Source: Aminobacter niigataensis
Lineage (GTDB): Bacteria; Pseudomonadota; Alphaproteobacteria; Rhizobiales; Rhizobiaceae
Assembly (NCBI RefSeq): GCF_014200015.1
Contig: NZ_JACHOT010000004.1
Location: forward strand, 124,001 to 188,000
Reading direction: 5' to 3'
DNA length: 64,000 nucleotides
Shown: in pieces, positions 18,946 through 27,497 of the stretch
Numbering within the stretch: position 1 is the first letter of the stretch
Layout: the number at the start of each line of letters is the position of its first letter
Position numbers and translations under genes: made by a program
Notes under the pieces: model-generated
What the model was told of the DNA's origin: nothing
Database searches by the model: none
Seen by the model: the letters and a program-made list of their open reading frames with translations, nothing else

Positions 18946-19524
18946 TCAGCCGCGGCGGCCGCTGAACTCCATGTCGAAGGCGACGATGTTGGAATAGATC
19001 GGCGTGCCGACATCCATCTGGTAGCGCGACCGGAACACCTTGCCGCTGACATGGAAGCGGATCTGCCCACCCTTCATGCCCTGCAGCTCGACGGCGAACT
19101 TTTCGGAGAAGGTGTGGCCGCGCGCCGTCAGTTGTCCGGTGATGACGGCCGAATTGTCGCCGGTGCGCTGCACCGACGTCGAGCGGAAGATGATCTGGCG
19201 CGAATTGGCGACGTCGAAGACAGCGTCCGACTTCAGGAAGGCATCGATGCGGCCCTGGCCGGTGCCGACGCTGTCGGGGAAGATGGTCAGGTCGACGCGT
19301 GAACGGCCGATATCGCCGCCATCGATGCGGATCGTGCCCTTGAACTGGCCAAAGGCGCCGTTCAGCCCGCCACCGCCGATCTTGCCGATGGCAAAGCGGA
19401 TGCTCGAACCGTTGTTGGAAATGGCATACCGGCCGGCGGCATCCGACAGCGCCACCGCCGAGGCGGTGCTGTCGACCAGGCCGAAGGCAACGAGGGCTGC
19501 TACGCCAAGAACACGCAAAGACAT
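18946..19524 (-). CDS. yceI: YceI family periplasmic protein
   Basis: The 192-residue product has a Sec signal peptide (about residues 1-24) and a YceI lipocalin-like beta-barrel domain. Typical features are SIRFAIGKIGGGGLNGAFGQ near residue 40, RIDAFLKSDAVFDVANSRQI near 95 and GQLTARGHTFSEKFAVEL near 130. YceI barrels bind isoprenoid quinones or other amphiphiles in the periplasm. The ATG at 19524 has an AGGGAG SD. It lies 69 bp downstream of a cytochrome b561 gene on the same strand, the same pairing as yceJ-yceI of E. coli, which supports a role with membrane electron carriers. Confidence 0.9.
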   Translation of the reverse strand: MSLRVLGVAALVAFGLVDSTASAVALSDAAGRYAISNNGSSIRFAIGKIGGGGLNGAFGQFKGTIRIDGGDIGRSRVDLTIFPDSVGTGQGRIDAFLKSDAVFDVANSRQIIFRSTSVQRTGDNSAVITGQLTARGHTFSEKFAVELQGMKGGQIRFHVSGKVFRSRYQMDVGTPIYSNIVAFDMEFSGRRG

Positions 19525-19593
19525 GTCACCATACTCCCTGAGGGCACGGCCCATATGAGCCGCGCACCGAGACCAACGAATCGGCCTCGGCTG

Positions 19594-20172
19594 CTATTCC
19601 GGCTTTCGCGCCCGTCTTGCGATAAGGGGCGAAATCATCCTGACCAACACGACATCGCGCAGCCAGAAATGGTGTCTCAGCGCCGCGAGAATGTGCAACA
19701 CGACCAAAGCGATACCGGCATAGGCGAGCCATTTGTGGCCGAAGATCCAGAAGTCCTCAGCCTGCTCGGAGACGCCGAGCGGCAGATGCGGCATGACGAA
19801 GAGATTGAACGGAACGGATGGGATTTCGAGCACCGAGACGGAAACCAGCACCCAACCCGACAACGGCACCACAAGCTGCGCCGCATAGAGCAGGAAGTGC
19901 ACCGAGGGAGCCGCCAGCCGCTCCATCGGCCCGACCTCTTCGGGCAGTTCCGGACTCAGATTGGCGAACCGCCAGCCGATGCGGATGAGCACCAGCCCGA
20001 GCAGCAGGAAGCCAAAGGATTTGTGCAGCTGGATCAGCTCAAAGGCGGTGCGCTGGCTGGCAATGCGGACCATCGTCCAGCCCAGCGCGAACTGGCCGAT
20101 GAAGATCAGCCCGATCAGCCAATGAAGGATGATGGCGGCCCAGCCGTAGCGGGTTGTCGTGTTGCGCAGCAT
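19594..20172 (-). CDS. Cytochrome b561 (YceJ-like)
   Basis: A 192-residue inner-membrane di-heme cytochrome b561 with four predicted transmembrane helices (about residues 12-36, 46-68, 88-112 and 142-168). Candidate heme-ligand histidines are present in AIILHWLIG, LIQLHKSFGF, PSVHFLLYA and FGHKWLAYA. The family moves electrons across or within the membrane, often to or from quinone. The ATG at 20172 is chosen over an in-frame TTG at 20214 because it starts directly before the first helix; its SD is weak. The YceI gene follows, so the two probably form one operon. Confidence 0.88.
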   Translation of the reverse strand: MLRNTTTRYGWAAIILHWLIGLIFIGQFALGWTMVRIASQRTAFELIQLHKSFGFLLLGLVLIRIGWRFANLSPELPEEVGPMERLAAPSVHFLLYAAQLVVPLSGWVLVSVSVLEIPSVPFNLFVMPHLPLGVSEQAEDFWIFGHKWLAYAGIALVVLHILAALRHHFWLRDVVLVRMISPLIARRARKPE

Positions 20173-20217
20173 CGCTGGCTTCAACGTGCGGGAAGGGCGA
20201 ATGTTTCCCGGCAACGA

Positions 20218-20249
20218 GCAAGGCCGGGCGCCAGGCCCGGCCTTTTGTT
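20218..20249 (-). terminator. Terminator-like hairpin downstream of pheT
   Basis: A perfect 10-bp stem (AAGGCCGGGC at 20220-20229, GCCCGGCCTT at 20235-20244) with a 5-nt loop lies about 25 nt after the pheT stop. The U tract is better on the plus strand (TTTTGTTC) than on the minus strand (TTGCTCG), so its efficiency for pheT is uncertain. Confidence 0.6.
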
Positions 20250-20269
20250 CGTATTTGGCTACCCGGAGG

Positions 20270-22675
20270 TCAGCTGCGCAGCGCGCCGCCGGTCTGCTTC
20301 TTGACGTTCTCGACGATACGGGCCGCGAGCGCCTCGAAATCCTGGTCGGTCAGCGTCTTTTCGACCGGCTGGATCGACACCTCGATGGCGACCGACTTCT
20401 TGCCTTCGCCGAGCGACGCGCCTTCGAAGATGTCGAACACCGACACAGCAGTGATCAGCTTCTTGTCGGCAGCGAGTGCCGCGCGGGTCAGGGTGCCGGC
20501 CTCGACGGCCTTGTCGACGACAAAGGCGAAGTCGCGCTTGACCGCCTGGAAGGCCGACAGATCGAGCCTCGGCTTGGTCTTGGTCGGCTTGGCCTTGGGC
20601 TCGGGCACGGCGTCGACGTAGACCTCGAAGCCGCAGAGCGGGCCCGACACGTCGAGGCCTTCGAGCGTCCTCGGATGGAACTCGCCGAAGGTGCCGAGCA
20701 CGACCTTGGGGCCGAGCTTGATGACGCCGGAACGGCCAGGATGGTACCACTCAGGCGAGCCGGTTTCGATCTGCAGCCGGTCGACGGGCGCGCCGCAGGC
20801 TTCGAGTGCGGCGATGGCATCGGCCTTGGCGTCGAAGACGCCGACATTGCCCGCATTGCCCGACCAGCTACGGCCCGAACCCTCGAGCTTGGCGGTGCCG
20901 CGGCGGACGCCGGCGGCGACGCGACGCTGGCCCTCGGCCGTGTCGCTCTCATAGGTGCCCGAGACTTCGAACAGCGCGACGTCGCCGACGCCGCGGTCGG
21001 CATTACGCTGGGCGGCAGCGATCAGGCCCGGCAGCAGCGAAGGCCGCATGTCGGACATGTCCGCTGCAATCGGGTTCGACAGCTTGAGGCTGGGCTGGCC
21101 GCCGCCGAACAGCTCGGCGTGCTTCGCCGGGATGAACGACCAGGTGACGGCCTCCATCATGCCACGCACGGCAAGCGCGCGCCGCGCCGAGCGGGTGCGT
21201 ATCTGCAGCGTGGTCAGGATCTTGCCGTTGACGGCGTCATGGGCGCCCAGCGGCTGCGGCGCGATGTTGTCGACGCCGTGGATGCGCATGACCTCTTCGA
21301 CGAGGTCGGCCTTGCCGTCGACATCGGGGCGCCAGGACGGCACGGTGACATCGACGACGTCGCTGCTGCCGTTCACGCCGAAGCCGAGGCGGGTGAGGAT
21401 GTCGAGGCTTTCGGCCTTCGCCACCTCGATGCCGGTCAGGCGCTTGATCTCCGAAAGCGGCAAGGAAACGACCTTGGCCTTGTGGCCGGCATAGCCGACA
21501 ACATCGGTCTTCGTCGGCTGGCCGCCGCAGAGCTCCAGCACCAGCTTCGTCGCCAGCTCGACGCCGGGAACCATGAATTCAGGGTCGACGCCACGCTCGA
21601 AGCGGTAGCGCGCATCGGTGATGATGCCGAGCGTGCGGCCGGTGCGGGCCGTGGTGATCGGGTCCCAAAGCGCCGATTCGATCAGCACGTCGGTGGTGTT
21701 CTCATCGCAGCCGGAATGCTCGCCGCCCATGATACCGGCAATCGACTCGACGCCGTTGTCGTCAGCGATGACACACATCTCGGTGGTCGGGGCATATTCG
21801 CGGCCGTCGAGCGCCATGACCTTGTCGCCCTCGCGGCCACGGCGGACAACCAGATTGCCGGCGACCTTCCTGGCGTCGAAGACGTGCAGCGGCCGGCCGC
21901 GGTCGAAGGTGACGTAGTTGGTGATGTCGACCAGCGCGTTGATGGGGCGCAGGCCGATGGCGAGCAGGCGCTGCTGCATCCACTTTGGCGAGGGGCCGTT
22001 CTTGACGCCGCGCACAAGGCGCAGCGCGAAGCCCGGGCAGAGCTCCGGCGCCTCGATCGAGACCTTGACCGGGCAATCGCCTTCGCCGGCGACCGGCGTG
22101 ACAGCGTCGCCCTTGAGCGTGCCGAGGCCGGACGCCGCGAGGTCGCGCGCGATGCCGTGGACGCTGGTGGCGTCGGGGCGGTTGGGCGTCAGGTTGATCT
22201 CGATCATCGGGTCGTCGAGATGAGCATAGGCGGCGAAGGACGTGCCGACAGGCGCATCGGCCGGCAGGTCGATGATGCCGTTGTGCTCGTCCGACAGCTG
22301 CAGCTCGCGCTCGGAGCACATCATGCCGTGGCTTTCGACACCGCGGATCTTGCCGACCGACAGCGTGACGTCGATGCCGGGAACGTATGCACCCGGAGCG
22401 GCGAAGGCACCGACCAGGCCGGCGCGCGCATTGGGCGCGCCGCAGACGACCTGGACCGGCTTGCCGTCGCCGGTGTCGACGGTCAGCACTTGCAGCTTGT
22501 CGGCGTCAGGATGACGCTCGGCCGTCAGCACCTTGGCGATGACGAAGGGCTTGAGGGCCGCCTTGTCGTCGACGGATTCGACTTCGAGGCCGATCGAGGT
22601 CAGCCGCTCGACGATCTGGTCAAGCGTGGCGTCGGTGTCGAGATGATCCTTGAGCCAGGAGAGGGTGAATTTCAT
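20270..22675 (-). CDS. pheT: Phenylalanyl-tRNA synthetase beta subunit
   Basis: The beta subunit of the alpha2-beta2 enzyme recognises and edits tRNA-Phe. The 801-residue protein has all domains: N-terminal [13 protein letters not shown], an EMAP-like tRNA-binding domain (about 40-150, [20 protein letters not shown]), B3/B4 editing domain (about 210-380, [13 protein letters not shown]), B5 domain (about 405-475), a catalytic-like module, and a C-terminal FDX-ACB anticodon-binding domain (about 705-800). It starts inside the stop of the ASCH gene (ATGA overlap at 22672-22675), so its translation is coupled to that gene. Confidence 0.97.
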   Translation of the reverse strand: MKFTLSWLKDHLDTDATLDQIVERLTSIGLEVESVDDKAALKPFVIAKVLTAERHPDADKLQVLTVDTGDGKPVQVVCGAPNARAGLVGAFAAPGAYVPGIDVTLSVGKIRGVESHGMMCSERELQLSDEHNGIIDLPADAPVGTSFAAYAHLDDPMIEINLTPNRPDATSVHGIARDLAASGLGTLKGDAVTPVAGEGDCPVKVSIEAPELCPGFALRLVRGVKNGPSPKWMQQRLLAIGLRPINALVDITNYVTFDRGRPLHVFDARKVAGNLVVRRGREGDKVMALDGREYAPTTEMCVIADDNGVESIAGIMGGEHSGCDENTTDVLIESALWDPITTARTGRTLGIITDARYRFERGVDPEFMVPGVELATKLVLELCGGQPTKTDVVGYAGHKAKVVSLPLSEIKRLTGIEVAKAESLDILTRLGFGVNGSSDVVDVTVPSWRPDVDGKADLVEEVMRIHGVDNIAPQPLGAHDAVNGKILTTLQIRTRSARRALAVRGMMEAVTWSFIPAKHAELFGGGQPSLKLSNPIAADMSDMRPSLLPGLIAAAQRNADRGVGDVALFEVSGTYESDTAEGQRRVAAGVRRGTAKLEGSGRSWSGNAGNVGVFDAKADAIAALEACGAPVDRLQIETGSPEWYHPGRSGVIKLGPKVVLGTFGEFHPRTLEGLDVSGPLCGFEVYVDAVPEPKAKPTKTKPRLDLSAFQAVKRDFAFVVDKAVEAGTLTRAALAADKKLITAVSVFDIFEGASLGEGKKSVAIEVSIQPVEKTLTDQDFEALAARIVENVKKQTGGALRS

Positions 22676-23103
22676 GGGTTCACTCGTTTCGTGTCGTTGC
22701 GGTCGAGCACTTCCACCACGCGGAACCGCTCACAAACCAAAATCATGTCAGGCGCATAACCGCCGTTGCGGGCGAAATAGGCCTCGTGGGCCTCTCGCCA
22801 ATAGTCGTAGGACAGGTCGCCCTCGCCTTCCGCGGCGGCAAAGGCGGCATCGACCTCGTCGAAGCGCTTGTGCTCGACCGATACCGTCTCGATGACCGCA
22901 GCGCGCCGGCCCTGGCTATCGAGCACGACATCCCTGCGGCCAACCTCGGGCACCGGCTCGGCGCCGCCAAAATCGCGCAAGGCACCGCAGGTCGCGGTCT
23001 TGCGGCCCGACAGCACCAGCGCCAGCAACTCGTCAGCCAGTTCGGGACTGTCGCCGAAAGCGAAGGTCACCGCACCGGCATATCGGTCGGCGGCGTCGAT
23101 CAT
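22672..23103 (-). CDS. ASCH-domain protein between pheS and pheT
   Basis: The 143-residue protein is an ASCH domain, a PUA-like fold thought to bind RNA. Recognisable parts are [25 protein letters not shown] (shown as [20 protein letters not shown], the usual Gly-Lys-Lys/Arg-Thr ligand region), [20 protein letters not shown] and the C-terminal [14 protein letters not shown]. Some relatives act as ribonucleases or amidohydrolases on modified nucleosides. The ATG at 23103 overlaps the pheS stop, and its own stop overlaps the pheT start; both are ATGA junctions. It is therefore translated as part of the phenylalanyl-tRNA synthetase operon. A role in tRNA-Phe handling is inference from position only. 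Confidence 0.85.
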   Translation of the reverse strand: MIDAADRYAGAVTFAFGDSPELADELLALVLSGRKTATCGALRDFGGAEPVPEVGRRDVVLDSQGRRAAVIETVSVEHKRFDEVDAAFAAAEGEGDLSYDYWREAHEAYFARNGGYAPDMILVCERFRVVEVLDRNDTKRVNP

Positions 23104-24185
23104 GCGCTCAGGCCACCGAACAAGGTCGGCATGTCGAGCGGGCGGAAGCCGTAATGCTGGAGCCAGCGGACATCGGCGTCGAAGAAGGCGCGCAGGTCGG
23201 GCATGCCGTATTTCAGCATGGCGATGCGATCGATGCCCATGCCCCAGGCGAAGCCCTGGTATTCGTCGGGATCGAGGCCGCCATGGCGCAGCACGTTCGG
23301 ATGGACCATGCCGCAGCCGAGGATCTCCATCCAGTCGTTGCCCTCGCCGAAGCGCACTTCGCCGGGACGCGAGCGGTCGCACTGGATGTCGACCTCGAGG
23401 CTCGGCTCGGTGAACGGGAAGAAGGACGGGCGGAAGCGCATCTTGACGCTAGGCACCTCGAAGAACGCCTTGCAGAACTCCTCCAGCACCCACTTCATGT
23501 TGGCGATGTTGGCGGTCTTGTCGATCACCAGGCCCTCGACCTGATGGAACATCGGCGAGTGGGTGGCGTCGGAATCCTGGCGATAGGTCTTGCCCGGAAT
23601 GACGATGCGGATCGGCGGCTTCTGCGTCTCCATGGTGCGGATCTGCACCGGCGACGTGTGGGTGCGCAGAAGCTTGCGCTCGCCATTCTGGTCGGGCGGG
23701 AAGAAGAAGGTGTCGTGCATCTCGCGCGCCGGATGCCCCTCGGGGAAGTTCAGCGCGGTGAAATTGTAGTGGTCGGTCTCGACATCGGGACCTTCGGCGA
23801 TGGCGAAGCCGAGATCGCCGAAGATCGCCGCGATCTCGTCAATGACCTGGCTGATCGGGTGGATACGGCCGCGCTCGGCTGGCGACTGGCGCACCGGCAA
23901 GGTGACGTCGACCTTTTCGGCGATCAGGCGTGCATTGATGGCAACGTCGCGCAGCTCGCTCTTGCGGGCGGACAGCGCATCGGTGACGCGGTTCTTGAGG
24001 CCGTTGATCGCCGGGCCCTTGGTCTGGCGCTCTTCGGGGCTCATCGCGCCGAGGGTCTTCAGCATCTCCGAGACCGAGCCCTTCTTGCCGAGGGCTGCGA
24101 CGCGCACCGCCTCGATCGCCTGCTCGTCGACGGCGGAAGCGATGTCGCTCAGCAGCGACTGTTCGAGAGTTTCAAGATCGCTCAT
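23100..24185 (-). CDS. pheS: Phenylalanyl-tRNA synthetase alpha subunit
   Basis: The catalytic alpha subunit charges tRNA-Phe with phenylalanine. The 361-residue protein has an N-terminal coiled coil (about 1-90) and a class II synthetase core: motif 2 in the [17 protein letters not shown] segment near residue 205, the phenylalanine site [16 protein letters not shown] near 255, and motif 3 [20 protein letters not shown] near 315. The start at 24185 has no strong SD in the short leader. It lies just past the rplT terminator, so it either has a promoter in the 43-bp gap or depends on read-through from infC/rplT, as in the E. coli gene order. Confidence 0.97.
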   Translation of the reverse strand: MSDLETLEQSLLSDIASAVDEQAIEAVRVAALGKKGSVSEMLKTLGAMSPEERQTKGPAINGLKNRVTDALSARKSELRDVAINARLIAEKVDVTLPVRQSPAERGRIHPISQVIDEIAAIFGDLGFAIAEGPDVETDHYNFTALNFPEGHPAREMHDTFFFPPDQNGERKLLRTHTSPVQIRTMETQKPPIRIVIPGKTYRQDSDATHSPMFHQVEGLVIDKTANIANMKWVLEEFCKAFFEVPSVKMRFRPSFFPFTEPSLEVDIQCDRSRPGEVRFGEGNDWMEILGCGMVHPNVLRHGGLDPDEYQGFAWGMGIDRIAMLKYGMPDLRAFFDADVRWLQHYGFRPLDMPTLFGGLSA

Positions 24186-24226
24186 GGTCCAGTTCCGTTG
24201 CGGCCCTAGCGGCCCTTCGTTGCTGC

Positions 24227-24263
24227 AAAGAAAAACCCGCGCCAGCCGTGCCAGCGCGGGTTT
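24227..24263 (-). terminator. Terminator or attenuator between rplT and pheS
   Basis: A perfect 10-bp stem (AAACCCGCGC at 24233-24242, GCGCGGGTTT at 24254-24263) with an 11-nt loop is followed on the minus strand by TTTTTCTTTG. It begins 37 nt after the rplT stop and 42 nt before the pheS start, leaving little room for a separate pheS promoter. Confidence 0.8.
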
Positions 24264-24299
24264 CCCAAATCAAGTCTGTGATGCTTGGGAAGGCGCTGG

Positions 24300-24701
24300 T
24301 TAAGCAACAGCGCTTTCAAAAGCATTCGGGGTGGTGTTCTTGAGGTACTCAAGAGCAACCTTGGCCTTGGCCACGAGCGCGGCGAATGCCTGCGGCTCAT
24401 GGATGGCCATGTCGGAGAGGATCTTACGATCGATCTCGATGTTGGCCTTGTTCAGGCCGTCAATGAAGCGGCCGTAAGTCAGGCCGTGCTCGCGAACCGC
24501 GGCGTTGATGCGCTGGACCCACAGGGCGCGGAAGTTGCGCTTGCGGTTCTTACGGTCGCGGTAAGCGTACTGCTTCGACTTTTCCACTGCCTGCTTGGCA
24601 ATGCGGATGGTGTTCTTGCGGCGGCCGTAGAAGCCCTTGGCAGCCTGCAGAACCTTCTTGTGCTTGGCGTGGGCGGTTACGCCCCTTTTTACACGTGCCA
24701 T
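24300..24701 (-). CDS. rplT: 50S ribosomal protein L20
   Basis: L20 binds 23S rRNA early in large-subunit assembly. The 133-residue basic protein starts [18 protein letters not shown] and has the family pattern [19 protein letters not shown], the [17 protein letters not shown] region, and [20 protein letters not shown]. The C-terminal tail after residue 115 is slightly longer than in E. coli L20 (118). It lies 37 bp downstream of rpmI, forming the standard rpmI-rplT pair. Confidence 0.98.
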   Translation of the reverse strand: MARVKRGVTAHAKHKKVLQAAKGFYGRRKNTIRIAKQAVEKSKQYAYRDRKNRKRNFRALWVQRINAAVREHGLTYGRFIDGLNKANIEIDRKILSDMAIHEPQAFAALVAKAKVALEYLKNTTPNAFESAVA

Positions 24702-24738
24702 GTCATGATCTCCTTAAAACGCTATCCAGGCCGAGTGC

Positions 24739-24942
24739 TCAGAGGCCGTTCGGCAGAAAATTCTTGATGACCTTCTTGCCGTCCGGTTCAGCCAGAACCA
24801 TCGTGCCACGGGCATCGCGAATGAACTTGTTGGAACGCTTGATCATGCCATGGCGCTTGCCGGCGGCAGCCGCCAGGACCTTGCCGGTCGCGGTGATCTT
24901 GAACCGCTTCTTGGCAGCGGATTTGGTCTTCATCTTGGGCAT
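24739..24942 (-). CDS. rpmI: 50S ribosomal protein L35
   Basis: The 67-residue basic protein matches L35: [20 protein letters not shown] at the start, [18 protein letters not shown] in the middle, and a C-terminus ending IKNFLPNGL. The ATG at 24942 gives the invariant family N-terminus. It is preceded by its own sigma-70-like promoter and a leader hairpin. Confidence 0.97.
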   Translation of the reverse strand: MPKMKTKSAAKKRFKITATGKVLAAAAGKRHGMIKRSNKFIRDARGTMVLAEPDGKKVIKNFLPNGL

Positions 24943-25043
24943 TTTGCTACTCCGTTCTTCAGGATCCCGTTGCACCCGAAAGCGCTGTCGAAATCCCTTC
25001 ATGTTGTTGTTTTCAGGCCGACCAAAGCCCGAAAAGCAAATGA

Positions 25044-25073
25044 AACCGCCACGGCATGCCCTGCCGGGCGGTT
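25044..25073 (-). promoter_or_regulatory. Leader hairpin at the 5' end of the rpmI-rplT transcript
   Basis: AACCGCC (25044-25050) pairs with GGCGGTT (25067-25073), extended by CGGCA/TGCCG inside, giving a 12-bp stem around one bulged A and a short loop. On the minus strand it ends in GGTTTCATTTGCTTTT. The predicted transcript start is only a few bases upstream, so this stem sits at the 5' end and could act as an attenuator or stabiliser. Confidence 0.5.
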
Positions 25074-25085
25074 CTGGGACGCGGC

Positions 25086-25114
25086 TATATACGCGGAAGT
25101 TTGGCGCAGTGCAA
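25086..25114 (-). promoter_or_regulatory. Sigma-70-type promoter of rpmI-rplT
   Basis: On the minus strand TTGCAC (25114-25109) is followed, after exactly 17 bp, by TATATA (25091-25086). Distance to the rpmI start is about 144 bp. This is the clearest housekeeping promoter in the window. Confidence 0.75.
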
Positions 25115-25152
25115 CACCCTGAAAGGGGCGCAAGAGCAATGAACCCGCGGCC

Positions 25153-25779
25153 TCAGGGGAGGCGGAACAGCACCGGCAGAGCGCCGGTGACCTGGGCGTG
25201 GTCGATCAGCTCGAACACAGGAAGGGCCACCAGAAAGACGAGACCGTCAAGCAACGTGTTCAGCAACAGCTTCGGCTTGAAGCGGCCGGTGTCGCCCTCC
25301 TTGTAAAGGGAGATGTCGGGAACGAAACGCGGAACCCGGGCGACATAGGCAGCGTATTCGGGGCCGAAGAGGTGTCCGAGGTGCTTTTCCTCGCGCAGGA
25401 TGACGACGTGGAAGGCAAGGGCACACATGAGCGCAAAGCCGATGCTGACGACGATCGAGCCCATCTGCGCGCCGACGCCGGCGGCAGCCAGCGTCGAGAA
25501 GACATAGAGCGGATTGCGGGTCATCGAATAAGGTCCGCCGGTAACGATCTCGCCCGACTTGCGCCCCCCGATGTAGAGCGTGCACCAGAGCCTGCCGACG
25601 ATGCCGAGGAAGATCATCAGGATGCCGGCCATTTCGACGACTTCATGGATCGTCGTGTCGGGCGGGAAGGAGGACTGGCCGAACAGCAACGCTGCGAACA
25701 GCGCCACGATCAACGCGGCAAGCACGATGCGGCGCCTGTGCTGGTAGCTGCCCAGGCCCTTGTATTCCGGCTCGCTCAT
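25153..25779 (-). CDS. Isoprenylcysteine carboxyl methyltransferase family membrane protein
   Basis: The 208-residue integral membrane protein has about five hydrophobic segments and the ICMT/phospholipid methyltransferase signature: GGRKSGEIVTGGPYSMTRNP near residue 75 and the C-terminal EEKHLGHLFGPEYAAYVARVPRF near 135. Bacterial members methylate lipids or other small membrane substrates with SAM; prenylated proteins are not expected here. The ATG at 25779 has GGAAAG upstream and gives a short cytoplasmic N-terminus before the first helix. It lies between infC and rpmI, interrupting the common infC-rpmI-rplT order. No functional link to translation is evident. Confidence 0.83.
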   Translation of the reverse strand: MSEPEYKGLGSYQHRRRIVLAALIVALFAALLFGQSSFPPDTTIHEVVEMAGILMIFLGIVGRLWCTLYIGGRKSGEIVTGGPYSMTRNPLYVFSTLAAAGVGAQMGSIVVSIGFALMCALAFHVVILREEKHLGHLFGPEYAAYVARVPRFVPDISLYKEGDTGRFKPKLLLNTLLDGLVFLVALPVFELIDHAQVTGALPVLFRLP

Positions 25780-25861
25780 TGCTTTCCACTCGCCAGCCGC
25801 TCGCTTGTGGCGAGTTTGTCGCTCGGCGCCTTGCAGGAGAAATGGCCTCGTTCCGGCAGGG

Positions 25862-25919
25862 CTGCCGGAAGCCGCGGAGCGCTGCGCGTCCTTTCGGACG
25901 CGCAAAAACGCTCCGGCAG
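25862..25919. repeat. Nested palindrome between infC and the ICMT-family gene
   Basis: Three nested inverted repeats lie here: CTGCCGG/CCGGCAG (25862-25868 with 25913-25919), CGGAGCG/CGCTCCG (25875-25881 with 25909-25915), and a central perfect stem GCGCGTCC/GGACGCGC (25884-25891 with 25896-25903) with a TTTC loop. The form is typical of small intergenic palindromes scattered in rhizobial genomes. It lies close to the ICMT gene start on the minus strand, so it would form in that gene's leader. Confidence 0.65.
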
Positions 25920-25938
25920 TGTCAGTCGCGCCGAGAAC

Positions 25939-25964
25939 CCCGAAAATCTATGTCGATTTTCGGG
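25939..25964 (-). terminator. Hairpin 18 nt downstream of infC
   Basis: A perfect 10-bp stem CCCGAAAATC/GATTTTCGGG (25939-25948 with 25955-25964) with a 6-nt loop follows the infC stop. There is no clear U run, so it may be an RNA-stabilising or weak terminator element. Confidence 0.5.
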
Positions 25965-25982
25965 CGGCTCTCGCACCAGGCG

Positions 25983-26519
25983 TCAGCGCGGCGCGAGCAC
26001 CATCATCATCTGGCGGCCTTCGAGCTTGGGCTCGGCCTCAACCTTGGCGATGGCGGCAGTTTCCTCACGGACCTTGTTGAGGAGCTGCATGCCGAGTTCC
26101 ATATGCGCCATCTCGCGGCCACGGAACCTGAGCGTCAGCTTGACCTTGTCGCCTTCCTCGAAGAAGCGGCGAACCGCCTTCATCTTGGTCTCGTAGTCGT
26201 GGTCGTCGATGTTCGGGCGCATCTTGATCTCTTTGATCTCGATGACCTTCTGGTTCTTGCGCGCCTCGGCCGCCTTCTTCTGGTTGGCGTATTTCAGCTT
26301 GCCGAGGTCAAGAATCTTGACGACGGGCGGCTGGGCGTTGGGGGAAATTTCTACGAGATCGAGGCCTGCCTCTTCGGCGGCCAGGAGTGCGTCGTTGATG
26401 GAAACATCGCCACGGTTGGAACCGTCGACGTCGATCAACTGGACCCGGGGAACCCGGATGTCACGGTTAGCGCGCGGGCCGTCCTTGGTGGGTGCGGCTG
26501 CTTTAAAAGGTCTGCGAAT
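25983..26519 (-). CDS. infC: Translation initiation factor IF-3, ATT start codon
   Basis: IF-3 prevents premature subunit joining and checks the start codon on the 30S subunit. With the ATT at 26519 as start the protein is 178 residues, the normal length, beginning (M)[19 protein letters not shown] and leading into the IF-3 N-domain [19 protein letters not shown]. The linker and C-domain follow ([36 protein letters not shown]). The first ATG-like or TTG alternatives downstream (TTG at 26438) would delete the conserved N-domain start. A strong GAGGAG lies 9 nt before the ATT. A non-AUG start allows IF-3 to repress its own translation, as known for E. coli infC. Confidence 0.93.
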   Translation of the reverse strand: MRRPFKAAAPTKDGPRANRDIRVPRVQLIDVDGSNRGDVSINDALLAAEEAGLDLVEISPNAQPPVVKILDLGKLKYANQKKAAEARKNQKVIEIKEIKMRPNIDDHDYETKMKAVRRFFEEGDKVKLTLRFRGREMAHMELGMQLLNKVREETAAIAKVEAEPKLEGRQMMMVLAPR

Positions 26520-26534
26520 GGTCGTTGTCTCCTC
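26517..26534 (-). promoter_or_regulatory. RBS and ATT initiation codon of infC
   Basis: GAGGAG with 9-nt spacing precedes ATT (26519-26517) on the minus strand. The site decides the infC start and is the expected target of IF-3 autoregulation. Confidence 0.85.
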
Positions 26535-26719
26535 GAGCCATTGACGTTGTCATGTTTGCGGACGCGCCAATGTGGGGAGCGCGCGGGCGAAGTCAATAAC
26601 ACAGCACTCGCAACAAATCACCTGCTTCCGCACATGCGAACTGCCCCAAAAGAACGATTCTTGCGGCACTTTCCGCATCGGGCCGGCTGTGCCACAAGTC
26701 CGTGCCGAGGGGATTTGAC

Positions 26720-27493
26720 ATGACTGCCAGCACACCGGACTTCATCGAGGTCGACAACACCCGCATCGCCGTAAGGTATCAGGACGGCGCAGCACCCGGC
26801 GTTGTCTGGCTCGGCGGCTACAAATCGGACATGCTGGGAACCAAGGCGGAGACGCTGGCCACCTGGGCCGCAGGCGAGGGGCGCTCCTTCCTGCGCCACG
26901 ACTATTCCGGCCACGGCGAAAGCGGCGGCGCCTTTGCCGACGGCACGATCTCGAAATGGCTGGCCGAGAGCCTGGCGGTATTCCGCCAATTCACGAAGGG
27001 GCCGCAGGTGCTGGTCGGCTCGTCGATGGGCGCCTGGATTGCGCTCAGGATGAACGACGAACTCAACAAGGCAGGCGAGGGCGACCGCGTCGCCGGCCTC
27101 GTGCTTCTGGCACCGGCGCCCGACTTCACCGCAGAGCTGGTCGAACCGGCGCTGACCGAGGCGCAGCGGAAAGACCTCGCCGAGAAGGGCTATTTCGAGG
27201 AGCCGTCGGAGTATTCGCCGGAGCCCTACATCTATACCCGCGCCCTGATCGAGGACGGCCGCCAAAACCTGGTCATGACCGGACCGATCCACACCCATTG
27301 CCCCGTCCACATCATTCAGGGCCTTGCCGATCCCGACGTGCCACACAGCCACGCGCTGAAGCTGATGAGTCTTCTGCCCGCCGACGATGCGACGCTGTCG
27401 CTGGTGCCCAACGGCGACCACCGGCTGTCACGGCCCGAAGACCTCGATCTGTTGACCCGCGCGGTCAGCGAAATGAATAGCCGGGTGGGCTGA
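26720..27493 (+). CDS. Alpha/beta hydrolase (serine hydrolase, ABHD10-like)
   Basis: The 257-residue cytoplasmic protein has an alpha/beta-hydrolase fold. The oxyanion region is VWLGGYKSDMLGTKAE, the nucleophile elbow GSSMGAW near residue 102, an acid in IQGLADPDVPHSHA near 205, and the His in PNGDHRLSRPEDLD near 238. The GxSxG elbow reads GSSMG, as in ABHD10/YbfF-type thioesterases and esterases. The substrate is unknown. The ATG at 26720 has a GAGGGG SD; a GTG lies six codons upstream. The BenE-type transporter starts 4 bp after its stop, so the two form an operon. Confidence 0.85.
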   Translation: MTASTPDFIEVDNTRIAVRYQDGAAPGVVWLGGYKSDMLGTKAETLATWAAGEGRSFLRHDYSGHGESGGAFADGTISKWLAESLAVFRQFTKGPQVLVGSSMGAWIALRMNDELNKAGEGDRVAGLVLLAPAPDFTAELVEPALTEAQRKDLAEKGYFEEPSEYSPEPYIYTRALIEDGRQNLVMTGPIHTHCPVHIIQGLADPDVPHSHALKLMSLLPADDATLSLVPNGDHRLSRPEDLDLLTRAVSEMNSRVG

Positions 27494-27497
27494 GCGC

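Noticed and set aside
20159-22759. Very long open frame on the plus strand opposite pheT (also similar ones opposite trpB-folC, divL and chvG)
   Set aside because: High G+C keeps antisense frames open. They have no domain, no RBS and a His/Arg/Asp-rich composition typical of shadows, while the minus-strand genes match known families over full length.
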